NCBI GenBank assembly: GCA_014058105.1
Contig: JACGCM010002082.1
Location: forward strand, 2,480,001-2,544,000
Length of the DNA: 64,000 bases
Direction of reading: 5' to 3'
From: Kingdonia uniflora
Taxonomy: Eukaryota; Streptophyta; Magnoliopsida; Ranunculales; Circaeasteraceae
In this document: positions 44,550 through 56,164 of the stretch, in pieces
How the letters are laid out: the number at the start of each line of letters is the position of its first letter
Numbering within the stretch: the first letter of the stretch is position 1
Translations under genes and position numbers: made by a program
Notes under the pieces: generated by a model
What the model was told of the DNA's origin: nothing
Database searches by the model: none
What the model saw: only the letters and a program-made list of their open reading frames with translations

Positions 44550-46860
44550 GACGTTAAACCTCTTAAAAGACGTCATGCCGTTTGAACGAGTCTTGGAGCA
44601 GTTTGAATGAGATTGAAGGAAAAGTGAAGCGAAGGTTATGATACTGATTATAGGCTTATTTTCCTAGGTCGTTCGAGCTTTGGAGCCGTTTGAATAAGTC
44701 AAAGAGCAAAATAAAGGATTCTAGCTGTCTCAATTTCTAGGCATAATTTGGCAAGTCTTTAAAATGATATTTGGAGTTGTTCGAATGACACTGGGTTCTA
44801 GAAGACCAATTATGTCTGTCTCAATTTTCAGACTTAATTGAGCCAGTTGTCCGAATGAACCCATTGGTCGTTCGAACTCACGTAGTGCGTTTAAGGGCAT
44901 ATTTGTCTATACTGTAACTAGGAAACTTGCAACCTTCATAAAAGGGCAAGGCTAGGCAAAATGAAATGATCCAAGTTTGTAATCTTGAACTTAGGGTTTG
45001 AAAGTAGAATTTAATTATAATCAATTAATTGAGAAATTAAAGCTCTTATTAAGAAAATTATCCCTCCAAATCGTCCGTATCTGTTTATTCTTTGTACCAG
45101 CTTAATTATGTAATTGGTCTCAGATTTTAGATTACGATTCTCGTGGGTGTTGGTTTATGGTCTCTATACGTGACTAACTTAAGCAAACGAAATAGAACCA
45201 TATGAGTTCATTGAAGATTCAAAGAAAACCTATCTCGAAGAAGAACATGAATTCGGAGATGGGCGATTATGAAGATAGGCACACGAAACCTAAAAATAAA
45301 GTTTCCAACCTAATTACTGCTCTAGAGGAGTTGGTAGCGTAATTACACCTCGTGAATCTTGTTAAAGCATCCACTTTGATAAAGAAAAAAGAGTGCAAGA
45401 AGAGGAAAATAGTTACGAAGGAGGAGAATGACGAGGGTAACGAGGAGGAAAATAGAGATTCTAGTGATGTCAAATTTGTGGAAGAAAGATCGGTTATTAG
45501 TAAGTCTATGAATCCTATGCGCAATCTTTGTATTGACTTTAAAATTGAAATTCTAGTATTCGACAGGTCAATCGATACTGAGAAATTGGATAACTGGTTA
45601 GATAGGTTAGAGACCTACTTTTTAATATACGGATATTCAAATACTCAAAAATATGTTTTTTAATATTAAAATTCGCAAGTCATGCACTAACGTAATGGAG
45701 GTCGTATAAGAAATGTTATATCATAGAAAACTTGAGTTAGAATGAATTCAAGGTGGTTCAAATAGCATTATTTAAACCAAAAGCAAAGGCAATCCGTACA
45801 AGAGTTCACTACAGAGTTTTATAACCAAGCACTAGTTTTAAACATCGATGTGGACGAGTATGAGGTATTTATGAAGTACAAGGGGGGTTTGTCAGAGTCC
45901 ATTAGAAGGGAGTCGAAACTCTTTACTGTAACCAATATCGAAGGTACAACCGTAAAGGTAATTGTTATCGATGGCAAGTACTTTAAGAATGACAAAAAAG
46001 ACGACAAGAACAAGTCGCGGTACAAGTCTAGTTGGAAGAATGAACATAAGAGGGAGTCCAAAGGAGAGGGGTCTTCATCCAAGGGGAATTATTGTAGTCA
46101 TTGTAAGGAAAATGGGCATATTGCGCATAGGATTCATAGAAAGAGAAACATTCTCTAGCTGCAATGGTTGTTGAGCTTCCGGATTTAGATAAACCAAATC
46201 CTAAGCTTACCCTTATGTCTAAGTAAACTATGGCTATCAAGAAGTCGAGTCAGGAAACCTTTTTCATTTTAGTATTCTTGAGAAGCAGAGCTTAGTAGAA
46301 GCCATCATTGATCCGGGTAATTAGAAGAACTGAATTTCTGAGGCGCTGGTGAAGAATATGGGTTTGGCTACTATGGCTTATCCTAAGCTGTCTGGGTTGG
46401 GGTGGATTCAGAAGGATGCAAAGTTGAAGATCATGAAGTAGTGTACATTCAAGTTTGCGATCACTGAATTATTTATTGACGAGGTAACGTGTGAGGTGGT
46501 TCTTTTAGATGTGTATCAAGTCATTTTGGGTAGCCCTTATCTTTAGGACCGAGATATGATTCATTATCGCAGAGCTCACAAGTATTGTCTTATGAATAAG
46601 GGAAAGGAGTTTCATAACAAAGCTTGTAAGGAGCATGTCACCACAAATAATTTTGTAATGGCGACTTAGGTGAAGAGGTTGGTTAATACGAGCGACAAGT
46701 TTATGCTGTTGGTGCGACCGATTCAAGAGGGTCTGTCGGCAAATGTGTTCTCTACTATGGTAATGTCTCCTAAGCAACAAACTGAAATAGGAAAGATGCA
46801 AGAGGAGTATAAAGACTAGTTTTTTTTGGCATAGAAGGGATATTATTGCGTAAGAGAAAT
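44550..46860 (+). mobile_element. Truncated Ty3/gypsy element E1 (LTR, gag, protease)
   Basis: 44550 to about 45165 is LTR-like: it contains TTCGAA/TTTGAA motifs and CATAAAAGGGCAAGGCTAGG, matching the LTRs of the inverted copy at 50380-53640. Gag follows at 45180-46160: MRNLCIDFKIEILVFDRSID, KLDNWLDRLETYFLIYGYSN, VDEYEVFMKYKGGLSESIRR, and the zinc knuckle YCSHCKENGHIAHRIH, whose last Cys is lost. Protease remnant at 46300-46560: AIIDPGN, GLGWIQKDAKLKIMK, VILGSPYL then a stop. RT, RNase H and integrase are absent. The gag type occurs in plant Ty3/gypsy (probably chromovirus side); the exact lineage is not certain. Confidence 0.72.
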
Positions 46861-46879
46861 GTGGAGCATGATATCACAT

Positions 46880-47660
46880 TGTGAGTGGTGAGCCATGATG
46901 TGTCTTAAAAATGTACTTACAAGTGCATAATTTGTTTGAAACGTGTAAAGGGCAAGCGAGGTCGAGCCCACAAGGACTTGAATTTTATTGTCTCTTTTAG
47001 TTTGGCTTTTGCTTACAAAAATGTTAATTAATAAAAATAAAGAGAATCTAATTTACGGATTTCGAATAACAAAGGTAGATATGAAATATTAAAAAGGACA
47101 ATTAGGGTTTTGGATTTCACCACTATTAATATATACTAGCTAATTTAATCTAAAATTCCCAATTTGAAGAATAGTGTTTTGACGACCTAATCATTGAATA
47201 ATTTGCCATTTTAATCAAAAAATCAAGATGCACATATTATGTAACTTGGTATGTGATGAAAACACAACTTGTTAAAGCTTTTAGCTAAATACAAGATGTT
47301 AATCAAATTCATACGACTCACATAATATATGAAAATCTAATCTTAATAATTAAGTTAAAAACACCTAAAATCTTATAAAACATATACTATATCTCTCCTT
47401 AAAGAGAATATAATATATTAATATAAGTACTCTAAAGATAATTAAGGAGAAATTAGCATATTATTACAATGGGAAGCTTAGACTAAATATAGCTAAGTAC
47501 ATATTAATGGGGGGTCCATCCTCACCCAAATAGGCGGCTTAGCCAACCATGTTAAAAAAAACATGACACGTAATAGAAAATGAGCATTCCATTGATATAA
47601 TTAAGAATCTAACACTTGCAAAGGATGGATGCTCCACACTTAAGCTCAAATGAACTTGTA
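46880..47660. other. AT-rich repeat-like DNA, possibly an LTR fragment
   Basis: Begins TGATGTGTCTTAAAAATGTA and includes AAGCGAGGTCGAGCCCACAA, a motif type I associate with plant Athila-like LTRs read on the opposite strand. No coding sequence. The assignment is tentative. Confidence 0.3.
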
Positions 47661-47675
47661 ATAATTAAACTCTAA

Positions 47676-48304
47676 GGGTGTGTTTGGTTCGTGGAAAATG
47701 GCAGAAATGGTGAACTTGATTTCCATGAAATTTGGATTTCCAGGGTTTTTAAGAAAACTATGGAAAACCCATTTTCCACTAACTAACTTCCATTGTTTGG
47801 CTGGGCATGGAAAATGATGGAAATTTGTCATAAATAACTTTAAACTATAATTTTTTTTTACATTTTTACCTAATAATGGATATAAACTATCCTTAAATCA
47901 CACCATGAACTTAAAAGACAATCGAAATCCCTTGGTGGAGATTGAGATAGTTTCACATGACCCCACCTTACAACATGGCACAAATTAACATGTTTTCCTT
48001 ACAACATGATATTGAGAGCAACTGTTATTCCTTGTTACATCAAAGAGAGAGAGACGCAAGATCTTTATTGCCATATTTTTATTTATTTTTTAAGTTTAGA
48101 ATAACAAAATTGGTGACCCCGGTGAAACTGAATAACCTCATTTGAAAGAGGAAGTCGGGTTTTCCATCATTTGTTAAGTTTTTTAGAACCATGGAAAACC
48201 CATTTTCTGCTTTTTGTTTTCCATCTCGAACCAAACGGTGGAAAATAGATTTCATGGAAAACAAGTTCGCCATTTCCGCCATTTTCCAAGAACCATGTAC
48301 ACCC
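47676..48304. mobile_element. PIF/Harbinger (Tourist-like) MITE, 629 bp
   Basis: The left end GGGTGTGTTTGGTTCGTGG and the right end (minus strand) GGGTGTACATGGTTCTTGG start inverted repeats that run on for about 100 bp (AAATGGCRGAAATGGYGAAC and on). TAA flanks both ends (47673-47675 and 48305-48307), the 3-bp TWA target of this superfamily. No transposase inside, so it is non-autonomous. The open frames 47646-47831 and 48079-48282 are the inverted repeats read in translation. Confidence 0.88.
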
Positions 48305-48307
48305 TAA

Positions 48308-49685
48308 GTACTTTTGGTTATCTTCTCAAGCTCTCCTAATGCTCTTCCCTCCTCTTTCAACATAACATGTACCACCATTTCATAAGGGAAGGGCAAGGCA
48401 TCAAAAGTCATACACAAATGTGAAAACATTTCAAATAGTAAGGTTATTTAATGCATACATCAATTTCTTAAAGTATTATGGCCTTTGAATTCTTCTTTGA
48501 TTTTCAATAAATTCAGTCAATGAAAAGCACATGTCTTCAAATTCATCTGACCCCACGTCACTATTTGAAAAGTTTAACACGTTGCGCTTAAGCCGTAATG
48601 CACTTTAATTATGGCAAACCTTCATTTGTCATAAATAACCTTTAATTATGACTAATTAAGTAAAATAATGACTTAACTATAAATAAATCAAAGGGTAATA
48701 TGGTCAATATTTTGTGCCAGCCAAATACCCCTAAACTTATATTTTGCTAGTCCTTGAGCAAAACAAAAATAGGATAACACTTTCGTAGTTCACACAATTG
48801 CATTTAGCGGATGCAACAAGCCTTTAAGCCACCAAGATCCCCGTGGTCGACGAGTTGAGTCTCGTGAGAGTTTGCAGTGAATTTTCCCACAAAATTCAAA
48901 CTTAGTAAATTCAAGAAGATTAACAATATATTTTTGTTCTCAGAAAGTTATATTTCCATAAGACTCGGTTGGGATTTTATATTAGAAAATATTAAACTCT
49001 CATTCTTAATAGTGTTTGGCACATGATAATGTATAAATTTTGAAAGTAAAATATGTTACTCCAATATTAAAAATAGAGCAACATGTATACATATGAGTGT
49101 GAGTGAAAATACAGTATTAGTAATAACTTGATTGTTTTAATAAGCAAAAATTTAGGTCATTCTTAGAAGCACATGATAAAGGCAGAAATAATTTTGAAAT
49201 TTACTTCCTTCTAAAAGTATGGATTACAAATTTACAAACATAGGAACTCACATAGTTTTTAAGCTAATAATACTCTTTTTTTCTTTTCTTTTTTGTAACT
49301 CAAGTATATAATGATTCCCTCGTATCTATTGTTCGGCAATCTTCGCCTATTGGCTAAAAGATGCTGGGATGTGGTGCACCTTCATAACCTAGACTTTGAT
49401 TTCACACTATTATTTCACTCTTATTATATTTTTAGTCAAGATAATACTACTACCTCTACTCTTATTTTGCATCTATATATGTATATATGTAATTCATTAT
49501 TTAACACTGAAGAAAATAAAAGTAATCACATTCTTATTGATTTTTGCTAAATTATAGTTTATTAATTTAACAGGTACCATACTTTTTTTAAGCAAAAAGT
49601 TTAGATATTTTATATATGCTGGATCATAAAATTCAAGATATTTACAAACCATGGATAAATATGCTCTAAAACGCTCAAAAGAAGA
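48308..49685. other. AT-rich DNA, no gene recognised
   Basis: No similarity to known proteins, no clear repeats. The frame at 49311-49550 is not recognised. Confidence 0.5.
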
Positions 49686-49689
49686 GCTG

Positions 49690-50005
49690 TCTCTCACCTT
49701 TATTCGAATAGAGCAAAGTCTATTCGAAAAAAATCATGTATTCAAACAAATCAATTCTTATACGAACAAAATCACTCAGTCAAAAGTGTATTCGAACAGG
49801 AAGAGTTCTATTCGAATAAAAGTATTTGAATAGATAAATATCTATTTGAATAAAATCACTCAGTCAAGAGTGTATTCGAACATGAAAATTTCTATTTGAA
49901 TAAATCAACTCAGCAGTAACTGTATTCGAACAGAATAAAATCTATTCGAATAAAATTACTCAGTCAAGAGTGTATTCTAACAGGAAAAATTCTATTTAAA
50001 TAAAA
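49690..50005. repeat. Tandem array of ~50-bp units with TTCGAA palindromes
   Basis: Five to six units of the type TCTATTCGAATAAAAT(C/T)ACT, CAGTCAAGAGTGTATTCGAA, CAGGAAAAAT. Each unit carries two TTCGAA (or TTTGAA/TTCTAA) sites about 30 bp apart. Similar units occur in the LTR at 50630-50900, so the array is probably LTR U3 sequence. Confidence 0.75.
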
Positions 50006-50009
50006 TATG

Positions 50010-50345
50010 AATGTAAGAATCAGTCTTGGTCAGCCAAATCTGAAGTACTAAGTATGAGGATCTTTAATTCTTCTTAGAAACTCCGGTCTACCCTCAACCC
50101 ATTCCTCAAAAGGTAGGTCAGCTCTGGAGCCTCTCTTAGTCGTGGTGTCTGCCGTAATATTTTCTTCTCTCCAGCTTGAGTTAAAGGAGATTGATTGTAT
50201 GGATGTTAGGAGGTTCCTCCACTTGGTTCAGAACTTCCAGGAAATCTTACTTGTAGTAAAAGCTTTAATAGCTGCCGAGGAGTCCGATACTATCCACAAA
50301 GTGTTCCAACCTCTATGTAGTACTTTTTCTACCCTATCTTTGATA
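50010..50345 (-). pseudogene. LINE fragment: RNase H domain and 3' end
   Basis: The minus strand reads WNTLWIVSDSSAAIKAFTTS, KISWKF, a stop, TKWRNLLTSIQSISFNSSWR, EENITADTTTKRGSRADLP, then WVEGRPEFLRRIKDP. This is the RNase H found at the end of many plant LINEs (D of SDSS, and the REEN.TAD..A..G motif). RT and endonuclease are missing: a 5'-truncated insertion, as is usual for LINEs. It lies between two pieces of TTCGAA-containing LTR sequence. Confidence 0.65.
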
Positions 50346-50379
50346 GCTTAAAATTTTGCCAGGTAGTTAGTAGCTGAAC

Positions 50380-53300
50380 CCTAAAACGAATAATTGCATG
50401 AAGAATAAAACAAATTGGTTGGGAAAATCCATTTAGAGCTTCAATTGCTTAATCAAATTTAATTACAATTGAATTCTTCTCAAACCCTAAGTCTTTCTCT
50501 TAGAATTGCTTTAATCTAACATCTACTAACAATGACTAGCCTTGCCCCTTTTATAAGGGGTACAAGTCCTAGTTATAAAATAAGACAAATATGCCCTTAA
50601 ATGCCTAAAGAAAAAGGGTAAATCACGCCTTTGTTCGAACAGAACAAGTTTCTGTTCGAATAAAAAAAGTGTATTCGAATAAACCTTAATTCCATTTGAA
50701 TAAAACCACTTAGAAAGAAGTGTATTCGAATACACATAAAAGTGTATTCGAACAGAAAAAAGTGTATTTGAACAGACATGATTCTATTCGAATAAAACTT
50801 TCCAGACTGAAATGTATTCGAATAGAAAAAATATGCATTCGAACAGGAAAGGGTGTATTCAAACAGACCAAAAGTCTGTTCAAATAGACTTCTTAAAATG
50901 TAAAAAAAACTCAGATCCTCCTGGATTATGGCTCCCCCCTTTAGGATCCTTGATCTCCTGCTCAAGCTAGAACTGGATATGTGGGAATGCAGCTATGCCC
51001 ATTTTCCTGCTGTACTACTTTGACTTGCTAGGTAGTTGACCCTTCTTTCCCATGCGGAATAACTCAATACTACCCCGTCTCGTAACATAAACTTTACTCT
51101 CTAGAATACCATCCTCTTACAACAGATCTTCTCTTTCTACCCTTAAGTCATCAACGGTAGGCGAATGTCGATTATAGAGTCTTCATCTAAAAGAGACGAC
51201 TCAAACAGCTTCAAATACTCGATATTAATCGCCGAATACATCTGCATTGATGGCGGTAAATCAAATTCATACTCACATGTCTTGCCTTGCAGCAACTTTT
51301 GGCGAAACACAATACGCCCCTTAGGATTATATCTGGTAACATACTCTGGCAGAATAATAAGCTGTATCTGTATGGCTACCAACATAGCGGAAGTAGTTAG
51401 TAATGAGGGTTGAGGTAACCTATCAGCCATTTTGTTGTCCACTCCTTTTTTATACAGTATAATCAAGGGGAATTATTGGAGATACGACATCCCCTTCATC
51501 TGGCGAGCTTGATGTAACTTGGACTGTGTAGCCAAAAACTAGAATAGTTTGTGATCAAAATGTACCACAACCTCATCTTACAACTTCCCTATGTCGGTTT
51601 GTCGCTTATAAGACGTTGTCATTGGGGACAACACGCTAGCTTACGTACCCTCTTGAACCGGTCACACCAATAATACAAACTTGCCGCTCGTATTAACCAA
51701 CCGCTTCACCTGAGACGCCGTTGCTAAATTAGATGTAATGACTTACTCCTTACAAGTATTGATATGGAACACCTTTCCCTCCTTCACAAGATGACACTTG
51801 CGAGCTCTACGGTAATGAATCGCATCTCGATCCCAAAGATAAGAGCTACCCAAGATGATCTGACACACATCCAATGGAACCATCTCACACGTCACCTCGT
51901 CAATAAACCTTTTAGTGATCACAAACTTGAATGTACACTACTTCGTGATCATCAAATCCGTATCTTTTTGAATCCACCCTAAACCATGCGGCTTAGGATG
52001 AGTTGTAGTAGTCAAACTCATCTTCTTCACCAATGCCTCAGAAATCAAATTTTTTTGATTGCTCGGATCAACAATCGCCTTGACTAAGCTCTACTTTACT
52101 TGAATACTGACATTAAAAAGTTCTTCCCGACTCTCCTCCTCCGTAGGCAAAGTCTGCTGAAATATAAGCGTAAGCTTAGGATTCAGTTTATCTAAATCGG
52201 GGAGGCCAACAATCTCTGCGGCTAATGCATATCTCTCTTTCTTGCTCTTCTCCTCCTTCGGCCTAAGCTCCGGGTGAAGTTTCCAGTATCTATCTAAAAG
52301 ATGCCCACTCACCTTATAATGATTGTAATAATTCTCTTTGGACAAAGACCCCTTTCCTTTGGACTCGCCCTTATGCTCGTTTTTCCAACTAGACCTGTAC
52401 CCGACTTGATCTTGTCATCTTCTTTGTTACTATTTAAGTACTTGCCTTTAATAGTAATTGAATACACGGTAGCGTCCTCGATATTGGCCACGGTAAAGAG
52501 CTTCAACTCTCTTCTAATGAACTCTGACAAACCCCCCGTGTAATTTATGAACACCTCATACTCGTCAACATCAATGTCAAAAACCAAAGCTTGGCTATGA
52601 GACATTGTAGTATACTCCTATATAGATTGCTCAAAATTTTGGCGTAAATTGTACCATTTATACCATCTCTCTTGCTCATACCCAATCGGATAAAATTTCT
52701 TTTGTACTAATACCTTGGATTCTTTCCAACTCAAACTTCCTATATCGTGGAGTTTCCGATAAGATTTCCACCTCGTGAGTGCAAGACTTGCAAATTTTAG
52801 CGTAGAAAAGCATATTTTCTAAGCATTGGAGTATTTGTAAATGAAAAAATAAGTTTCTTACTTATCTAACCAATTATCTAATATCTTGGCATCGATTGAA
52901 CCGTCGAATACCAGAATTTCAATCTTAAAATTAATACGAAGATTGCGTATAGGATTTGATGGTTTACCAATACCCGATAGTTCCTTGACGGATTTGGCAT
53001 CACTAGGATCGCTATCTATCTCCTCAGTACCCTCGTTATCATCTCTCTGCACAACCTCTTTCTTCTTCGAGCGGCCTCGCTATTTCACCGAAGCAGAAGT
53101 CTTCACAAGGTTCGTGAGATGCAATTATTCTACAAACTCCCCTACAGTAGTAGTTAGGTCAGAAACTGTCATTTCCAAAGTCGTGAGTCAATTGTCAGAA
53201 TTGCCCATCTCTATATTATTCGTCTTCTTCAAATTAGGTTATCGGTGAATCTTCAACAAACTCACTAGCTTCTCCTTTGTTTGTTTGAGATGGTCATGTG

Positions 53301-53640
53301 TAGAGACCATAAACCGCAATTACCCCTGAAAATCGTAACTGGAAAATTGATACCACATAATCCACAATACGAATAGAGAAACTCTAAAATGAATAATTAT
53401 ACGAAAATATACCAATTGGGTGGGAAAATCGCTTTAAGAGCTTCAATTGCTTAATAAAAATCAATTACAATTGAATTATTCTCAAGCCCTAAGTCTCTCA
53501 CTCAGAACTTTGATTGATCTCCTCTCATCTAATCTTGCCTAGCCTTGCCCCTTTTATAAGGGTTACAAGTCCTAGTTACAAAATTGGATAAATATGTCCT
53601 AATTACTCTCAATTTTTCCCACCCCCAAACATGAAAATAA
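50380..53640 (-). mobile_element. Ty3/gypsy element E2, same family as E1, with pol deleted
   Basis: 5' LTR remnant at about 53300-53640 (CTTATAAAAGGGGCAAGGCTAG, minus strand). Gag at 53240-52300: INFKIEILVFDGSIDAKILD, VDEYEVFINYTGGLSEFIRR, knuckle remnant YYNHYKVSGHLLDRYWKLHP with both first Cys lost. Protease part: AIVDPSNQKNLISEALVKKM, VCQIILGSSYLWDRDAIHYR. Then pol collapses: the end of RNase H (LIILYKKGVDNKMADRL) is fused within about 60 codons to the integrase C-terminal tail (YEFDLPPSMQMYSAINIEYL). RT and most of integrase are gone. 3' LTR remnant at about 50380-50930 with the TTCGAA-rich U3. Opposite orientation to E1. Confidence 0.75.
50630..50900. repeat. TTCGAA-palindrome array in the E2 3' LTR
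   Basis: At least ten GTATTCGAA, CTATTCGAAT or TGTTCGAACA sites in 270 bp, spaced about 25-30 bp. Several are perfect 10-bp palindromes (TATTCGAATA-type). Confidence 0.75.
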
Positions 53641-53644
53641 AAAC

Positions 53645-56160
53645 AATGTCCTCAATATTTTGAGGACTGAAGTAGCGGAATAGAAAATAGGGAGAATTAG
53701 AACATATTTAGCTTCAACTAGACTTGGTTACCTCCCAGTAAGTGCTAAGTTTAATGTCATTAGCTTGACAAAGTGATGTACCCCCAAACTTGATAATAAC
53801 AATGTCAGAGTATGCAAATTACTCCTAAACGGGTTCTAGAAGTGTTTCTTCAACTATTGGGTTTAGTAGCTCAAAAAATGGTTTTAAACGCTAATTGTTT
53901 ACTTTAATTTTTATTTTATTTTTTGGATCTTGAACTTCTACATCCCCATGAGGGAAAACCCATTTGACAATAAATGGTCCAGTCCATTGGGATTGTAACT
54001 TTCCAGGAAATAAATGCAACCGAGACATGTAATGTAAGACTTTCTAAAAAGGTGAAAATAATTTTCGAAGAATATTTTTATCATAGAAAACTTTCATTTT
54101 CTCCTTATAAGTTTTTGAAGTCTCATATGCATCATTTTGAAATTCGGCGAATTCATTGAATTGGAGTTTACGATGTGGGCCTGATTTTTTTGTATCAAAA
54201 TTCAAGACCTTTATAGCCCAATAAGCCTTATATTCTATCTCAACAGGTAGATGATATGTTTTTTCATAGCTAAGCCTACATGACGATATACCAATAGGAG
54301 TTTTGTAAGCGGTGTGGTAAGCCCAAATAACATCTGTTAAGCGTAAAGACCAATCTTTTCGGCTAGGGTTCACTATTTTGTGTAAAATGTTTTTAATTTC
54401 CCTATTGGACACTTCTACCTATCCACTAGTTTGTGGAGGATAGGGAGTGACTACCCTATAAGTAATATTCCCTATTTCTTCATTAAAGCTTGGAATGGTC
54501 TATTGTTGAAATGGGAGCCTCTATCACTGATAATGGCTTTTGGTGTGCCAAAACGAAAGAAGATGCTATTTTTATGGAATTTAAGCATGATCTTGTAATC
54601 CTTCGTTTTGCACGTTATGGCCTATATCCACTTGGAAACTTAGTCTACTCTAAAAAGAATATAAAGGTTACCAAATGAGGAAGGAAATAGGCCCATGAAA
54701 TCAATACCCCATACATCGAAGAGTTTGATAATGATGATAGGGTTCAGAGTCACAAGCTTTGCAGAAGCTATGAGCATTACGAAATAGTGTTGGCCAATAA
54801 AAGCCGCATTGCAAAATCTTTGTTGCAGTCTTTTTCAAACTGAAGTGCCCAACACATGTATGTGTATGGCAGAATTCTAGGACTTGGGTATGCTCATAAT
54901 CAGGGACACATCTTCTAATAATCTGATCAGTACAATACTTGAACAGATAGGGATCATCCCAAAAGAAATGTCGGGATTCGCTCAAAAATTTGAACCTTGA
55001 TCCAATAAGTAGGAGGACACCCTGTGGCGAGGTAATTGGCTATGCCAGCAAACCATGGCAAAGGAGTCATAGTATGGATTAGCATAAGTTGTTCATCCGG
55101 GAACGACTCTCTAATTGGTAAAAACTCTCCAGTTAACTCAATGATTAACCGAGAAAGGTGATCTGCTACAATATTTTCACAACCTTTTTTGTCAATTTTT
55201 TTAAAGTTAAATTCATGAAGTAAAAGAATCCATCTAATCACATGGGCTTTAGTATCTTTCTTTGAGAGAAGATGTTTAAGTGTCGAATGATCAGAATAGA
55301 TGATCATTTTAGACCCAATAAGGTAAGGTCTAAATTTCTCATGTGCTCAGATAATAGCCAAAGTTCTGTCTCTATAGTATTGTAGTTTTGTTGAACATCA
55401 TTCAAGGTCTTACTGGCATAATATATCACATGGGGTAATTTTTTAGCATGTTACTCTAGTATGGCCCCGATCATATAATCTGATGGGTCATACATGATCT
55501 CAAAAGGAAGTATCTAGTTTGGTGGTCTAATGATGGATGCAGAAGTTAACTGGGTTTTAAGATTCTCAAAGGCTTTAAGACAATCAGCATAAAAAAAAGG
55601 AGGTATCCTTTACAAGTAAATTGCATAAGGGCCTAGAGCTTTCACTAAAATCTTTGATGAACTATCGATAAAAGCTTGCATGACCCAAAAAGGAACGAAT
55701 GTCATTTACAGTTTGTGGAGGTGGAAGGCTTAAGATTAGATCAACTTTCACCTTGTCAACCTCGATACCCTTACTTGATATGTTGTGTCCCAAAACTATG
55801 CCCTTAGTAACCATAAAGTGGTGTTTCTCCCAATTCAATATAAGGTTCTTATCCATGCACCTAACTAGAATAAATGTTAAGTGATATAAGCACTGATCAA
55901 ATGAATCCCCAAATACTGAAAAGTCATCTATGAACACCTCTAAGAATCGTTCTACCATGTCAGAAAAATACTAAGCATAGACCGTTAGAACGTGGCAGGT
56001 GCATTACAAAGGCCAAAAGGCATGTGTCTATAAGCATATATCCCGAAAGGGAAAGTAAAGGTAGTACGTTCTTGGTGCTCTAGGGAAATTGGTATCTGAT
56101 TGTAACCTGAATATCCATCGTGAAAGCACTAAAAAGAATGACATGCTAGCCACTCAAGCA
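53645..56160 (-). mobile_element. Athila-lineage Ty3/gypsy fragment: pol 3' half and adjoining 3' sequence
   Basis: Minus strand, in order: RT end with catalytic FIDD (VERFLEVFIDDFSVFGDSFD; 55958-55662, GIVLGHNISSKGIEVDKVKV), RNase H (55307-54954: MIIYSDHSTLKHLLSKKDTK, GCENIVADHLSRL), the integrase zinc region (54985-54701: [40 protein letters not shown]), a broken core, and the integrase C-terminal part (54412-54044: NREIKNILHKIVNPSRKDWS, WAYHTAYKTPIGISSCRLSY). These strings are typical of Athila. The fragment is cut near 56160 within RT (MPFGLCNAPATF just before). Frame breaks occur throughout. Non-coding 3' sequence at 53645-54040. Confidence 0.85.
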
Positions 56161-56164
56161 TCTG

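Noticed and set aside
47646..48282. Two short minus-strand frames near 47.7 and 48.2 kb
   Set aside because: They are translations of the MITE inverted repeats.
49651..50965. Several Ile/Phe/Arg-rich frames (e.g. 50597-50965)
   Set aside because: They are translations of the TTCGAA repeat arrays.
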